Below, in pieces: positions 52,930 through 61,902 of a DNA stretch of 64,000 nt. The notes under the pieces were generated by a model. It saw only the letters and a list, made by a program, of their open reading frames with translations. It was not told the origin of the DNA and did no database searches. Each line of letters begins with the position of its first letter. Position 1 is the stretch's first letter. Position numbers and translations under genes: made by a program. Origin of the DNA: Berkiella_A sp964633725 (GTDB lineage Bacteria > Pseudomonadota > Gammaproteobacteria > Berkiellales > Berkiellaceae); contig CAZWHY010000002.1 in the NCBI GenBank assembly GCA_964633725.1, positions 62,001-126,000 of the forward strand. The letters run 5' to 3'.

Positions 52930-54963
52930 CTATTCCTTGCGTTTAGTTTGACTATGTTTTTCAGGGTTCTTAGGCCAGCTAAAGAAGAAGGTTGCACCAT
53001 CTCCCTCTTGAGAGCTCACCCAGACACGGCCACCAAATTGATTGGCTAATTTCTTGACTAATGCTAACCCCATGCCGCTGCCCTCTACTACATCTCGAGA
53101 CTGCAGTGTTTGAAACATCTCGAATATTCGACTATGATATTTTTCTGGGATGCCAGGGCCATCATCGGAGACAGAGAACTCATAAAAATCATTTTGTTCT
53201 TTTGCGCTTATAATGATTTCCCCCTCTTCTTTATGATGATGTTTGATTGCATTACTAATGAGGTTGTGAAATATCTGCTCTAATGGCATTCTGGGGATGG
53301 TAATATTTTCTAGGCTTTTGTCGGCGGTAATACTAATACCATGAGGGGTATGTAATAACGTACTAATATCATGAATTAAATGGGGCGCTTCTATAGACTC
53401 AATATTCTCTAAATTTCTGCCGGCTTTTGAATATTCTAATAAGTCATCTAATAAATGCTCCATTCGAGAGATACGACCACGAAGCTTGTTCATGCGATCT
53501 TTGTTTTTTTCATCTAAATGCTCTGCCAAATCTTCTTCAATCCACCTTGATAAATGATCAATTGCGCGTAAAGGGGATTTTAAATCATGGGAGGCGACAA
53601 AAGCAAACTTGCTCAATTCCTCATTAGAAATATTTAAATCTTCTAAAGTTTTATGGAGAAATTCTTCCGTTATTTTGCGTTCAGAGATATCGCGAATAAT
53701 GCCGGTGTATAGTGGGGCATTACCTATATAAGCCTCGCTGACTGAAAGTTCAATAGGAAATGTTGAGCCATCCTTTCGCTGTGCAGTGACTTCTCGACCT
53801 ATTCCAATGACTTTTTTGGTGCTCGTTTTTTTGTAAGATTCTAAGTAGGTGTCGTGTTGACTATGGTATGGATCGGGCATAAGCATTTTAATATTGTTTC
53901 CAATCACTTCCCTGGCACTAAAGCCAAAAAGTTTTTCACTAGCAAGATTAAAGGATGAAACAATGCCTTGCGCATTGATCGTGATAATGCCATCTACTGT
54001 GTTATCTAAAATTGTTTGTAGCCGCTTTCTACCAATGTCTTCTTTAATTGTGAGATGTTGTTGCAGCTGATATGTTTTAATATAATCTAACATTAACCCT
54101 ACAAAAGGAATAAAATAGGCTAATATTTTCAGACCATGAGCGATATTAAAGTTATGGTCAAATAGTGCGGTTGAACCAAATGCCATGTGGGTTTCTAGAA
54201 TGATTTCTGGGATCAGGGCGATGCATAGGGCAGCGTTTAATAAGTTGGGTTGTCTTTTATAGAGTGTTAAAAATATGGGGGCTGCCAGTATGAAAAGTAT
54301 TAGGGGTAAAACATCATATGGACGAGTGATTAATGCGTGAGGAAATTGTGTTTGGGGTAAGTGTTCGCTTGTCGCCGCATATTGAATTAAAAAGGAAGCA
54401 ATCGCTGAAAAGAGGATGCCAACACAAATAATACGCAGGATTCCAATTTTAGCATTAAAACTTCTCCATCTTAAGCAAATGATAACCCCTAAGATTAAAA
54501 TAGCAGCATTAAAGCTTCTAGATATTGCCCAGGTAAAAGGAATAAGGTTGGAATTTTCTGCCGAGGCATCAATTAACCGCATAGCTGCTAATGTATGGAA
54601 GGCATCCATTGTACCAGAGCAAAATAAAGCGATACAGATGATCGGCGTTGTAATATCTTTTTTTATTGCAAAATGCGAAAAGCCAATAAGAATTGTCAAG
54701 AAGGCTATCATGACAGAACTCCACTCCAACAGACCATGTTGTAAGCCACCTGTTATGGTGTTGAATATATGATCTGTCAATTGAGCTTTTGTGGTATCTG
54801 GCTGCACCGCAAGGTGTTTAGAGAATGAATGTGATTCTGAGCTAAAGTCAACTCCAAGCAAACTCAGCAGAAAAGGCAGTATGCACAGTGCTGCAACGGC
54901 ATATATAGGGAAGCTTGAAAAAATAGGCGTTATCTTTTCGACATTTTTACTTGTTGGGAACAT
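52930..54963 (-). CDS. membrane sensor histidine kinase with FixL-like PAS
   Basis: 677 residues. The N-terminal ~290 residues have about eight membrane helices with a conserved polar stretch (LFCSGTMDAFHTLAAMRLID), a MASE-like sensor. A PAS domain (~310-425) follows, with MPDPYHSQHDTYLESY and VIGIGREVTAQRKDGSTFPI. This matches FixL PAS sequences, and H370 falls at the haem-ligand His of FixL. HisKA-type H459 is in VASHDLKSPLR, and the ATPase domain has NLISNAIKHH, DDGPGIPEKY and GSGMGLALVKKL. It resembles Cph1-type kinases that use Rcp1-like partners, and such a regulator is encoded directly downstream. Signal: possibly oxygen through haem, but the His motif alone does not prove haem binding. 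Confidence 0.9.
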   Translation of the reverse strand: MFPTSKNVEKITPIFSSFPIYAVAALCILPFLLSLLGVDFSSESHSFSKHLAVQPDTTKAQLTDHIFNTITGGLQHGLLEWSSVMIAFLTILIGFSHFAIKKDITTPIICIALFCSGTMDAFHTLAAMRLIDASAENSNLIPFTWAISRSFNAAILILGVIICLRWRSFNAKIGILRIICVGILFSAIASFLIQYAATSEHLPQTQFPHALITRPYDVLPLILFILAAPIFLTLYKRQPNLLNAALCIALIPEIILETHMAFGSTALFDHNFNIAHGLKILAYFIPFVGLMLDYIKTYQLQQHLTIKEDIGRKRLQTILDNTVDGIITINAQGIVSSFNLASEKLFGFSAREVIGNNIKMLMPDPYHSQHDTYLESYKKTSTKKVIGIGREVTAQRKDGSTFPIELSVSEAYIGNAPLYTGIIRDISERKITEEFLHKTLEDLNISNEELSKFAFVASHDLKSPLRAIDHLSRWIEEDLAEHLDEKNKDRMNKLRGRISRMEHLLDDLLEYSKAGRNLENIESIEAPHLIHDISTLLHTPHGISITADKSLENITIPRMPLEQIFHNLISNAIKHHHKEEGEIIISAKEQNDFYEFSVSDDGPGIPEKYHSRIFEMFQTLQSRDVVEGSGMGLALVKKLANQFGGRVWVSSQEGDGATFFFSWPKNPEKHSQTKRKE

Positions 54964-55067
54964 AACAATAAACTTATGGATTCTTCAATATAATATTATT
55001 TAAAGAATATCATAGTTTTATAGAACTTTAATTTTAAAGCATCAGGAATTAAATACAGATTGCGTTT

Positions 55068-56786
55068 CTAACTTAGTAGAGCTTTCATTTTTGAGAGGGG
55101 AAGTGGTTTGCTAAACAAATATCCCTGTGCAATTTTACAGTTCATTTCTGTTAGTGCACTTGCATGTTGATGAAACTCGACACCTTCTGCGACTACCGCT
55201 AAGCCAAAGTTATGGCCAATATCAATAATAGATTTTACAACTTGATAATCATATTTATTTGAGTTCATAGACTGTACAAAAGATTTATCTATTTTGATTT
55301 CATGAATGGGCATGACTTCTTTGAGCTGGGTCAAGGATGAGAAGCCGGTGCCAAAATCATCAATTGAAAATTTTATACCGAGATCACGAAGTTTTGCGAG
55401 TGTATTGAGTCCAGCAGCATGCTCAATAATAAATGATTCTGTAATTTCTATCTCAACAGATTGGGGCGGTACATCATTATGAATGAGTGCTTTTTGAAAC
55501 ATATTAAAATAATTAGGATCTAATAGCTCTTTAGGGGATGCATTGATGGAAATTCTAGGGACATTATCAATACTGTTGAGCAAGGTTTTATAATCTTTTA
55601 ATGCTTGGTGAACAATCATTTTGCCGAGATCTTGCATGATGCCAATATCATGGGCAATAGCCACTAATTTCTCGGGAGATAATAGCCCATATTGGGGATG
55701 GTCGCATCGTAACAATGCTTCAAAGCCAATAATTTTCCCAGACAGCAAGTCATACTGGGGTTGATAATTCAAAAATAAGTTACCACCGTATAGCTCCTCT
55801 CTTAGTGCCCCCTCTAACTTCACTCTTTCCATGGTTTCATTTTGTAGGTTTTCGGAATAAAAGCAATACGTATTTCGTTTCTTGTTTTTTGCAGCGTACA
55901 TACTTTGGTCGGCACATTGTATCAATTCATCTATGTTTTTTCCGTCTCTTGGAAATAAGGCGATACCAATACTTGCGCCAATATTTGCCGTTTTGCCTTC
56001 CAAATCGTACTGGCCACCAATAGACGTGATAAGTTTTTCTGCAATAATGGAGATGTCTCTAATATGTTTGACGTTATTGAGCCCGACAACAAACTCGTCG
56101 CCACCAAAGCGTGCTAGAACATCTCCTTTGCGTAAACAGTTAGAAATTTTCTTAGCAACTAACTTTAGCAGAATATCTCCTTTTTGATGTCCCAGTGTGT
56201 CATTGACTAACTTGAAATGATCTAAATCCATAAATAAAAGTGCTAAACTTTGGTTGTTTCTTTGGGCCGTCGCAAGGTTGCTTTCAAATATTTTTTTAAA
56301 TGAAAATCTATTTAAAAGAGAGGTCAATGAGTCGTGATAAGCCAAGTTACTTAGCTCGGTTTTCTGTAATTGGATTTTATTTTCTAGTATTTGTTTTTCT
56401 ATGGCATTATTGATAGCTCGTTCTAGCCCTTCAGGGGTGATATCATTTTTGACAATATAGTCTTTTGCACCATTTTTAAGTGCCTCAACAGCGACTTGTT
56501 CAGCCCCTTGTCCGGTAAACATTAATATTGGAATGGATGACAATGCTTTATTTTTAGACAGTGTTTTTAAAACATCAATGCCACTCTGATCGGGGAGGTT
56601 GTAGTCTAATAAAATACAGTCCGGTGCCTTAGTTTCGCAAGCTTTAAGACCCTCTGCTGCGCTTAAAGCATAGAAAACCTGGTAGTTTGTATTGCTTCTA
56701 GACAAATTTTCCATATAGATCATTCTGTCTATTTCATCATCATCGATAATTAAGATGTTGATTGGTTGTGTAGATTGAGCAGACAT
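55068..56786 (-). CDS. REC-GGDEF-EAL cyclic di-GMP protein
   Basis: 572 residues. An N-terminal receiver (D61 in ILLDYNLPDQSG) is followed by a GGDEF domain with intact active site ARFGGDEFVVG and an RxxD inhibitory site (RKGD) five residues before it. The C-terminal EAL domain contains FEALLR, the ITESF Glu, DDFGTGFSSL, KIDKSF and EGVE, so the phosphodiesterase residues are present too. Both making and breaking c-di-GMP are possible; the dominant activity cannot be read from sequence. It lies ~100 bp upstream (on the minus strand) of the PAS-kinase gene and may receive phosphate from it or another kinase. Confidence 0.93.
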   Translation of the reverse strand: MSAQSTQPINILIIDDDEIDRMIYMENLSRSNTNYQVFYALSAAEGLKACETKAPDCILLDYNLPDQSGIDVLKTLSKNKALSSIPILMFTGQGAEQVAVEALKNGAKDYIVKNDITPEGLERAINNAIEKQILENKIQLQKTELSNLAYHDSLTSLLNRFSFKKIFESNLATAQRNNQSLALLFMDLDHFKLVNDTLGHQKGDILLKLVAKKISNCLRKGDVLARFGGDEFVVGLNNVKHIRDISIIAEKLITSIGGQYDLEGKTANIGASIGIALFPRDGKNIDELIQCADQSMYAAKNKKRNTYCFYSENLQNETMERVKLEGALREELYGGNLFLNYQPQYDLLSGKIIGFEALLRCDHPQYGLLSPEKLVAIAHDIGIMQDLGKMIVHQALKDYKTLLNSIDNVPRISINASPKELLDPNYFNMFQKALIHNDVPPQSVEIEITESFIIEHAAGLNTLAKLRDLGIKFSIDDFGTGFSSLTQLKEVMPIHEIKIDKSFVQSMNSNKYDYQVVKSIIDIGHNFGLAVVAEGVEFHQHASALTEMNCKIAQGYLFSKPLPLSKMKALLS

Positions 56787-56921
56787 GGAAGCGCCTAAAA
56801 TTGATGGTGCATATCGTTTTATCGGTTACGCGAAGCAGTTCTTGAAGTGTTTTTAAAAGGCTGATTGTAACGGCAGTGCCCTACGGTTGTAGGGCTGCAT
56901 CTCATGTGAGGAAAAGAAGAA

Positions 56922-57554
56922 TCAGCATTTTTCTATATTCAAGCTTTCTTTGGTGATAGGCAATGTAATGCTGTCAGCTGTTTTGAGCTTTATCACCTCA
57001 TTGGTGAGTAAATCTATTAATTGCTTAGAAGGAGAGCCATGCGTCACGACCACAATATCGCCTTCTGGGTATTGTTGAATAATATCGTTATAAAAACTTT
57101 GCATACGACAGCGTAGAGCAGTTTTATCTTCCCCACCGACAGTTGGATTATCCCAGTCTAGCGTATTGGGGTTATATTGCTTGCCTTCAAAACTGCCGGC
57201 TTGGACTTCAATCACACGGCTATCAAAAATAATTTTTTTAGGTGAGAACAATCCAGCTTTGGCCAATATTTTGGCAGTTTGTTTGGTGCGAGGTAATGGT
57301 GAGGTAATCACTGCAGCGATATGTCTTTTGCCAAATCCTTGAATTTTAAGTTTACGGGCAGTGTAAGCTGCTTGCTCTTTACCTGTTTCTGTTAAAAAGG
57401 CAGGGCGATAATTTGGATGTTTTGGATTACTATTATAAAAATTGCCAACATTGTGCTCTGCTTGTCCATGCCGCACAATGGTGATATACCGTTCTGAACC
57501 ATAGGCGACAGATTGGATGAACAATAATATAATCGCAATGTATTTTAACTTCAT
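56922..57554 (-). CDS. periplasmic histidine phosphatase
   Basis: 210 residues with a signal peptide (MKLKYIAIILLFIQSVAYGS). The RHG catalytic motif is in ITIVRHGQAEHN; the second conserved Arg in SPLPRTKQTA, and the C-terminal His in VVVTHGSPSKQL. Histidine-phosphatase superfamily, phosphoglycerate-mutase-like branch. Substrate unknown; the exported location suggests scavenging or a sugar/inositol phosphate. It precedes sco on the minus strand, with 27 bases between. Confidence 0.88.
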   Translation of the reverse strand: MKLKYIAIILLFIQSVAYGSERYITIVRHGQAEHNVGNFYNSNPKHPNYRPAFLTETGKEQAAYTARKLKIQGFGKRHIAAVITSPLPRTKQTAKILAKAGLFSPKKIIFDSRVIEVQAGSFEGKQYNPNTLDWDNPTVGGEDKTALRCRMQSFYNDIIQQYPEGDIVVVTHGSPSKQLIDLLTNEVIKLKTADSITLPITKESLNIEKC

Positions 57555-57581
57555 AGTATATCCTGTACTGAATTTTGAGTT

Positions 57582-58226
57582 TTAACTTAGACGGTTATGC
57601 GCCATAATTTCTTTAAAGTCATGAGCCACACGATGAGGTTTATCCACAGAGGTAAACACCGCCGCCAATTCCCCTTGTGGATTGATAAGCAAAATAGCAC
57701 CACTGTGACCTATGTGCGCGCCATCTAGAACATCGGTTTGTTCTTCTATGTATATGCCTAAATCTTTGGCTAAGTTTTGAATTTGTCCGATATCGCCTGT
57801 GAGTCCTTTGAAGCGTGTGAGTTTAAATTCATCTTTAGAGAAGAATTTGGTGAGTTGTTCTGTGGTATCTATCTCTGGCGTAATAGAGACAAATAAGTAC
57901 TGCACATAAGGATTAGGACCAATACGTTGAGAGATATGAGCTAAAGCACGTAGTGTTGTAGGGCAGACATCAGGGCAATTGGTATAGCCAAAAAACATAA
58001 AGCTCCAGTTTTTCTTGAAGCTGTCGTTATTAAAATTATTATTATCTTGATCCGTTAGATTAATAGTGGGTAATGATTTTCCGCCTGGGAGTAATGTGCC
58101 GCTGAGTAATTTGAGCTCAGTATTTGTTTGAGCCGTTGCATGGGTGACTTGTGCTTCTCTCCATACGCCAATACCAACGGCCAGCGTAATCACTATGGTA
58201 ATAAATATGGTATGTGCTTTCATCAA
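57582..58226 (-). CDS. SCO1/SenC copper chaperone for cytochrome oxidase
   Basis: 214 residues, membrane-anchored (helix at ~7-22). The thioredoxin-like domain has the CxxxC copper site in GYTNCPDVCPTTLRAL and the conserved His in LDGAHIGHSGAILLI. SCO proteins deliver copper to the CuA centre of subunit II. Last gene of the oxidase assembly run. Subunit II (ctaC) is not in the window and probably lies just beyond ctaD. Confidence 0.95.
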   Translation of the reverse strand: MMKAHTIFITIVITLAVGIGVWREAQVTHATAQTNTELKLLSGTLLPGGKSLPTINLTDQDNNNFNNDSFKKNWSFMFFGYTNCPDVCPTTLRALAHISQRIGPNPYVQYLFVSITPEIDTTEQLTKFFSKDEFKLTRFKGLTGDIGQIQNLAKDLGIYIEEQTDVLDGAHIGHSGAILLINPQGELAAVFTSVDKPHRVAHDFKEIMAHNRLS

Positions 58227-58247
58227 TAATGTCCTAGACTTTTAAGT

Positions 58248-59144
58248 TCAAAAATTCAAATAAAATATTAAATAATGCTCGATGAGCAAGGCAATAAAGA
58301 TTCCAAATAAATAAATAATAGAGTATTGGAATAATCGCCAAGCTATCATAGGGTCGGTACGAAAATATAATTTTAGGGCATAATACATAAAGCCTATATT
58401 AAGCCCAATTAAACTGAATGTTGTGATGGTGCCTGCTAAATTGAGTATGGGCAATAAGAAAGTCGTGACCGCTAATAAGATAGAATATAAAACAATACAT
58501 TGTTTGGTAAATTTTATGCCGTGTGTGACGGGCAGCATGGGCAAGCTGATTTTTTTGTAGTCCTCTACTCTGAAGATAGCAAGCGCCCAAAAATGAGGGG
58601 GAGTCCAAACGAAAATGATAAGCGCAAGAACAAGCCCCAGACTTTCTATTTGGCCTGTAATCGCCGTTTGGCCTAATAATGGCGGCAAGGCGCCGGTAAT
58701 ACCACCAATGACGATATTTTGTGGTGTGGCTTTTTTTAAATAAAGTGTATAAACAAAAGCATATCCAATCAAACTGCTGAGAGTCAGCCAGGCAGTGAGA
58801 AGATTGACAAATTTTACCAGTACAATCAGCCCAATGACACCCAAGATTAAAGCAAAGCGCATGGTTTGTGCAGAATTGAGCTTGCCGAGCACTAATGGTC
58901 TGAACTTAGTACGTTGCATTTTTTCATCAATGTGCTTTTCAACTAATTGATTAATCGCCGCAGCGCTGCTGGCACAAAAGCTAATACCAATCGTTGCAAA
59001 AACAAAAATAGAAAAAGGGAACTGGTTGGCCGGGCTGGCAAGCAACATACCAATCCATGCCGTAATCATCATGAGCAGTACGACTTTGGGCTTGCACAAT
59101 GCCAAATAATCACGCCAAGAGGGGGTATAAGATAATGCTTGCAT
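58248..59144 (-). CDS. ctaB: protohaem IX farnesyltransferase (haem O synthase)
   Basis: 298 residues, about nine helices, UbiA superfamily. It adds farnesyl to haem b giving haem O, the precursor of haem A. Diagnostic NQLVEKHIDEKMQRTKFRPL covers the first Asp/Glu-rich motif; WTPPHFWALAIFRVEDYKKI and LPMLPVTHG are haem O synthase signatures. It directly follows ctaA (two bases apart). Confidence 0.96.
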   Translation of the reverse strand: MQALSYTPSWRDYLALCKPKVVLLMMITAWIGMLLASPANQFPFSIFVFATIGISFCASSAAAINQLVEKHIDEKMQRTKFRPLVLGKLNSAQTMRFALILGVIGLIVLVKFVNLLTAWLTLSSLIGYAFVYTLYLKKATPQNIVIGGITGALPPLLGQTAITGQIESLGLVLALIIFVWTPPHFWALAIFRVEDYKKISLPMLPVTHGIKFTKQCIVLYSILLAVTTFLLPILNLAGTITTFSLIGLNIGFMYYALKLYFRTDPMIAWRLFQYSIIYLFGIFIALLIEHYLIFYLNF

Positions 59145-59146
59145 GG

Positions 59147-60166
59147 TTATTTCCCGGCTCGAATAAGCTTAAAATTAATATTAAGCAATGTGAGCAGTAA
59201 AAGTACCGCTACCCCGTTGTGTGATACAGCGACAGCAGTCGGTAGCAATGCCAAAACATTCGTAATGCCCAAAGATATTTGTAAGGTGAGTAGCAGGCTT
59301 AGCAGTATGACTGAACGCTTCAGCCATCTTTTGGCGTTTGGTTCAATTGTGTTAAGGCGAGTGCACCACAAAGCCAATATTAAACCAAAAGTGATTAGTG
59401 TCGTGAGTAAGGCACCTATTCTATGGGTAAGCTGAATATTCACACGCACAGAATTGCTGAGTTGATCGGGTAAACGCGCTAAGTCCCAAAAAGGAAAAGA
59501 TTCGGCAAAATTTGTATTGGGTAACCACTGTCCTTGGCACATGGGAAAGTCAGTACAAATAAGTGCGGCATAATTTGTACTGACCCAGCCGCCTAGTACG
59601 ATTTGGCAAATGACCACAATTAGTGCAAGCAGGCTCAAGCCAATGAGTTTAGCATTGACCTGCAAAAGAGACGCAGCGTTTTTTTGCAAATATAACCAGC
59701 TTATCCACAGTAATGATAAAGTTGAAAAACCGCCGATTAAATGCAGCAGAACAATAGGGGGATTAAGCCGCATGGTTACTGTAAACATGCCTAATAACGC
59801 CTGGCAGATAACCAAGCCCACCAAAATAATAGGCAGTTTCATCGGCAAGGCGATTGTTTTACGTACTCTATAAGCCATAAAAGCGATTAACACGATAAAT
59901 AAGCCTAACGAACCGGCAAAATAACGATGAACCATTTCCGTTTTGGCTTTGAAATATTCGACCGTGAGTCCGGGGTAAGCATGTTGGGCGAGCTGTATTT
60001 CTTGGCTAGTTTGTGGCGCAGTTAGCTGGCCATAGCAGCCTGGCCAGTCAGGGCAACCTAACCCAGCACCTATTAGGCGCGTGTAAGCGCCTAATAAAAT
60101 GACCAAAAAACTCAGTACTATGCTTAATAGTATAATACGCTTTAGCCCAACTGCCTGCTTCATCAC
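59147..60166 (-). CDS. ctaA: haem A synthase
   Basis: 339-residue, eight-helix CtaA/Cox15 protein that oxidises the C8 methyl of haem O to formyl. Motifs: GCPDWPGCYGQ near the N-terminus, EMVHRYFAG, LHLIGGFSTL, LGGWVSTNYAALIC with DFPMCQGQW, QLTHRIGA and AVSHNGVAVLL provide the conserved His ligands and Cys pairs. Type with C-rich loops, as in alpha- and gammaproteobacteria. Presence of ctaA means an aa3-type oxidase. Confidence 0.96.
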   Translation of the reverse strand: MMKQAVGLKRIILLSIVLSFLVILLGAYTRLIGAGLGCPDWPGCYGQLTAPQTSQEIQLAQHAYPGLTVEYFKAKTEMVHRYFAGSLGLFIVLIAFMAYRVRKTIALPMKLPIILVGLVICQALLGMFTVTMRLNPPIVLLHLIGGFSTLSLLWISWLYLQKNAASLLQVNAKLIGLSLLALIVVICQIVLGGWVSTNYAALICTDFPMCQGQWLPNTNFAESFPFWDLARLPDQLSNSVRVNIQLTHRIGALLTTLITFGLILALWCTRLNTIEPNAKRWLKRSVILLSLLLTLQISLGITNVLALLPTAVAVSHNGVAVLLLLTLLNINFKLIRAGK

Positions 60167-60178
60167 TGCTCTATCACT

Positions 60179-60793
60179 TTATCCGATTTTTGAATGTTTT
60201 AGTAAACGCTTTATATCTTTTAAGATCTCTTTGTGTGCGGTTGCACCTGAATAACGCATCATGACATAGCCGTTGGGATCGCAAAGATATACTTCTCCTA
60301 CGCGCTCTCTATCTAACAGTACGGAATTTTCGCCTAATAACGCTTGAAAAGATTGCGAGGAAAGTTCTACTTGTTTCATATCAGGGTAATGCTCAAGTAC
60401 GTAAGCTTCACAGGCTTGTTTTTGGCAATCCGGCAAACTAATAAACATGCTGGATACTCGGGAGCTATTCTTGCCTAGTGCGGTGATCATTTGTTTAATA
60501 TTGTATAAATTATCATGGCACTCCTCTAAGCATTTATCGGGCGCCACATACAGTACCCACCATTTTCCTTTTAAAGCATCGCCTTGAAATTTTGCGTTTG
60601 TCGTTGTGTCTTTAAATGAGAGTTGTTGAATACTTTTTGCAGGGCGAATTAAATCGCCATGATGCATGAGTTTGAACTCTCTTTGATCTTGGGTTTGATA
60701 GTAATACCAAGCGATTGCAAACGGTACAACAAATACGAGCAAAAGCACGACTAAAGTCCAAGGGCGTTTTTTAGATGTGTTTGTATCATTCAT
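60179..60793 (-). CDS. membrane-anchored Sco-like oxidase assembly candidate
   Basis: 204 residues: one N-terminal helix (WTLVVLLLVFVVPFAIAWYYY), then a periplasmic thioredoxin-like domain. WWVLYVAPDKCLEECHDNLY carries a CxxxC in the position of the copper site of SCO proteins. Near the end GEVYLCDPNGYVMMRYSG resembles the strand of the thioredoxin fold, but the canonical SCO His is not evident. Often annotated as an unknown gene between ctaA and surf1. It overlaps surf1 by four bases, so they are translated together. A copper or thiol role in oxidase assembly is inferred. Confidence 0.75.
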   Translation of the reverse strand: MNDTNTSKKRPWTLVVLLLVFVVPFAIAWYYYQTQDQREFKLMHHGDLIRPAKSIQQLSFKDTTTNAKFQGDALKGKWWVLYVAPDKCLEECHDNLYNIKQMITALGKNSSRVSSMFISLPDCQKQACEAYVLEHYPDMKQVELSSQSFQALLGENSVLLDRERVGEVYLCDPNGYVMMRYSGATAHKEILKDIKRLLKHSKIG

Positions 60794-61539
60794 GGTTTTC
60801 TCAATTTCCTTACAGAGAGCAATGTCATAACAAGTAATACAGCAGCCAAACTAAACCATTGGAAGGCATAGCCAAAATGCTTCTCAGGCGTTAGCCAGGT
60901 TTGGCTTTTAGGAAGCGGAAATACATTGGGTATTTTAGGCTGTTCTAATATTATGATACCAGGTAAAACCGTCCCACCTAGAATCTGACTGAATAAAGTA
61001 TAATCCATATGCTGTACTCTCAAGGGCCAGCTTATAATTTCACTTTCTAAGGTCTTCGTAATTAGAGGGTTAACATACCCTTTTTCCATATATCCTTCAA
61101 TCGTTATTTGCTGATTATCGGAGGCTTTTGTCTGGTTTATTTGCATATTTTCTATGTTGGGTAGCTCTTCTCTTGATCTGGAAGCTGGAGTCCAGCCGAT
61201 ATTTAGTAAAATAAATTTTTTAGGCTTTATTTCTAGGGGGAGTAGAACGTGATACCCTATTCTGCCTTGATACATTTGATTGTCTAATAGAAAAGCTTGT
61301 TGTAGATTCAGATGCGCCTTAAGGGATATAGGTTTATAGCGTAAGGCAGTAAGCGGTTGGGATAACAGCGTTGTTATATCTATCGTGGTTTCTTGTGATG
61401 CTTGTTGCTGAGCTTGAATCAAGTCTTTTTTTTCATAGCCACGGGAGAGTTGCCAGCGACCGAGTAGGCACAGGCCAATAAATAATAGGGCTATACAAGA
61501 TAGAATAAGAAAGGATAGGAAAGATTTTTTTTTAGGCAT
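60790..61539 (-). CDS. SURF1-family oxidase assembly protein
   Basis: 249 residues with helices at both ends (FLSFLILSCIALLFIGLCLL and FQWFSLAAVLLVMTLLS). LGRWQLSRGYEKK at the N-terminus, AFLLDNQMYQGRIGYHVLLP and LLNIGWTP in the middle and HFGYAFQWFSLA near the end are the SURF1 signatures. SURF1 helps insert haem a into subunit I. Located between the Sco-like gene and the DUF2909 gene on the other strand. Confidence 0.93.
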   Translation of the reverse strand: MPKKKSFLSFLILSCIALLFIGLCLLGRWQLSRGYEKKDLIQAQQQASQETTIDITTLLSQPLTALRYKPISLKAHLNLQQAFLLDNQMYQGRIGYHVLLPLEIKPKKFILLNIGWTPASRSREELPNIENMQINQTKASDNQQITIEGYMEKGYVNPLITKTLESEIISWPLRVQHMDYTLFSQILGGTVLPGIIILEQPKIPNVFPLPKSQTWLTPEKHFGYAFQWFSLAAVLLVMTLLSVRKLRKP

Positions 61540-61554
61540 AAGGTTAGCTAGTAA

Positions 61555-61902
61555 ATGGACTCTGAATTTTGGTTGAAATTGCTTGTTTGTGTTTTTTTTC
61601 TTAGTATTATTCTTAGCCTTGGAACAGGCGTCTACTATATTATTCGGCCTAGTGAGCGGACAGAACGAATGGTCTGGATTTTGACCACTCGTATGGGATT
61701 ATCTGTCGCGATATTTATTATTATGGGTATCTCTATTGGTATGGGCTGGTTAACGCCCAAGAGCCTATTTACGACGCCCAAGGTCCCGTTGGGATTAAGT
61801 ACACCAGGAAGAACAAACCCAGCCATACAAAATCTACAAAATGCCAATACCAAGCCGTTGCTTCAAAAGAAAAGTGATGCTCAGGTGAAAAGTGACCTTT
61901 GA
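61555..61902 (+). CDS. DUF2909-type twin transmembrane protein
   Basis: 115 residues on the plus strand. The first ~70 have two membrane helices (WLKLLVCVFFLSIILSLGTG and LSVAIFIIMGISIGMGW) around GVYYIIRPSERTERMVWILT, matching the small DUF2909/twin-transmembrane proteins commonly found between surf1 and coxIII. Its last ~45 codons run antisense through the end of ctaE (61769-61902) and are low-complexity, so the natural protein may end in this overlapped tail. Role: probably oxidase assembly. Confidence 0.8.
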   Translation: MDSEFWLKLLVCVFFLSIILSLGTGVYYIIRPSERTERMVWILTTRMGLSVAIFIIMGISIGMGWLTPKSLFTTPKVPLGLSTPGRTNPAIQNLQNANTKPLLQKKSDAQVKSDL

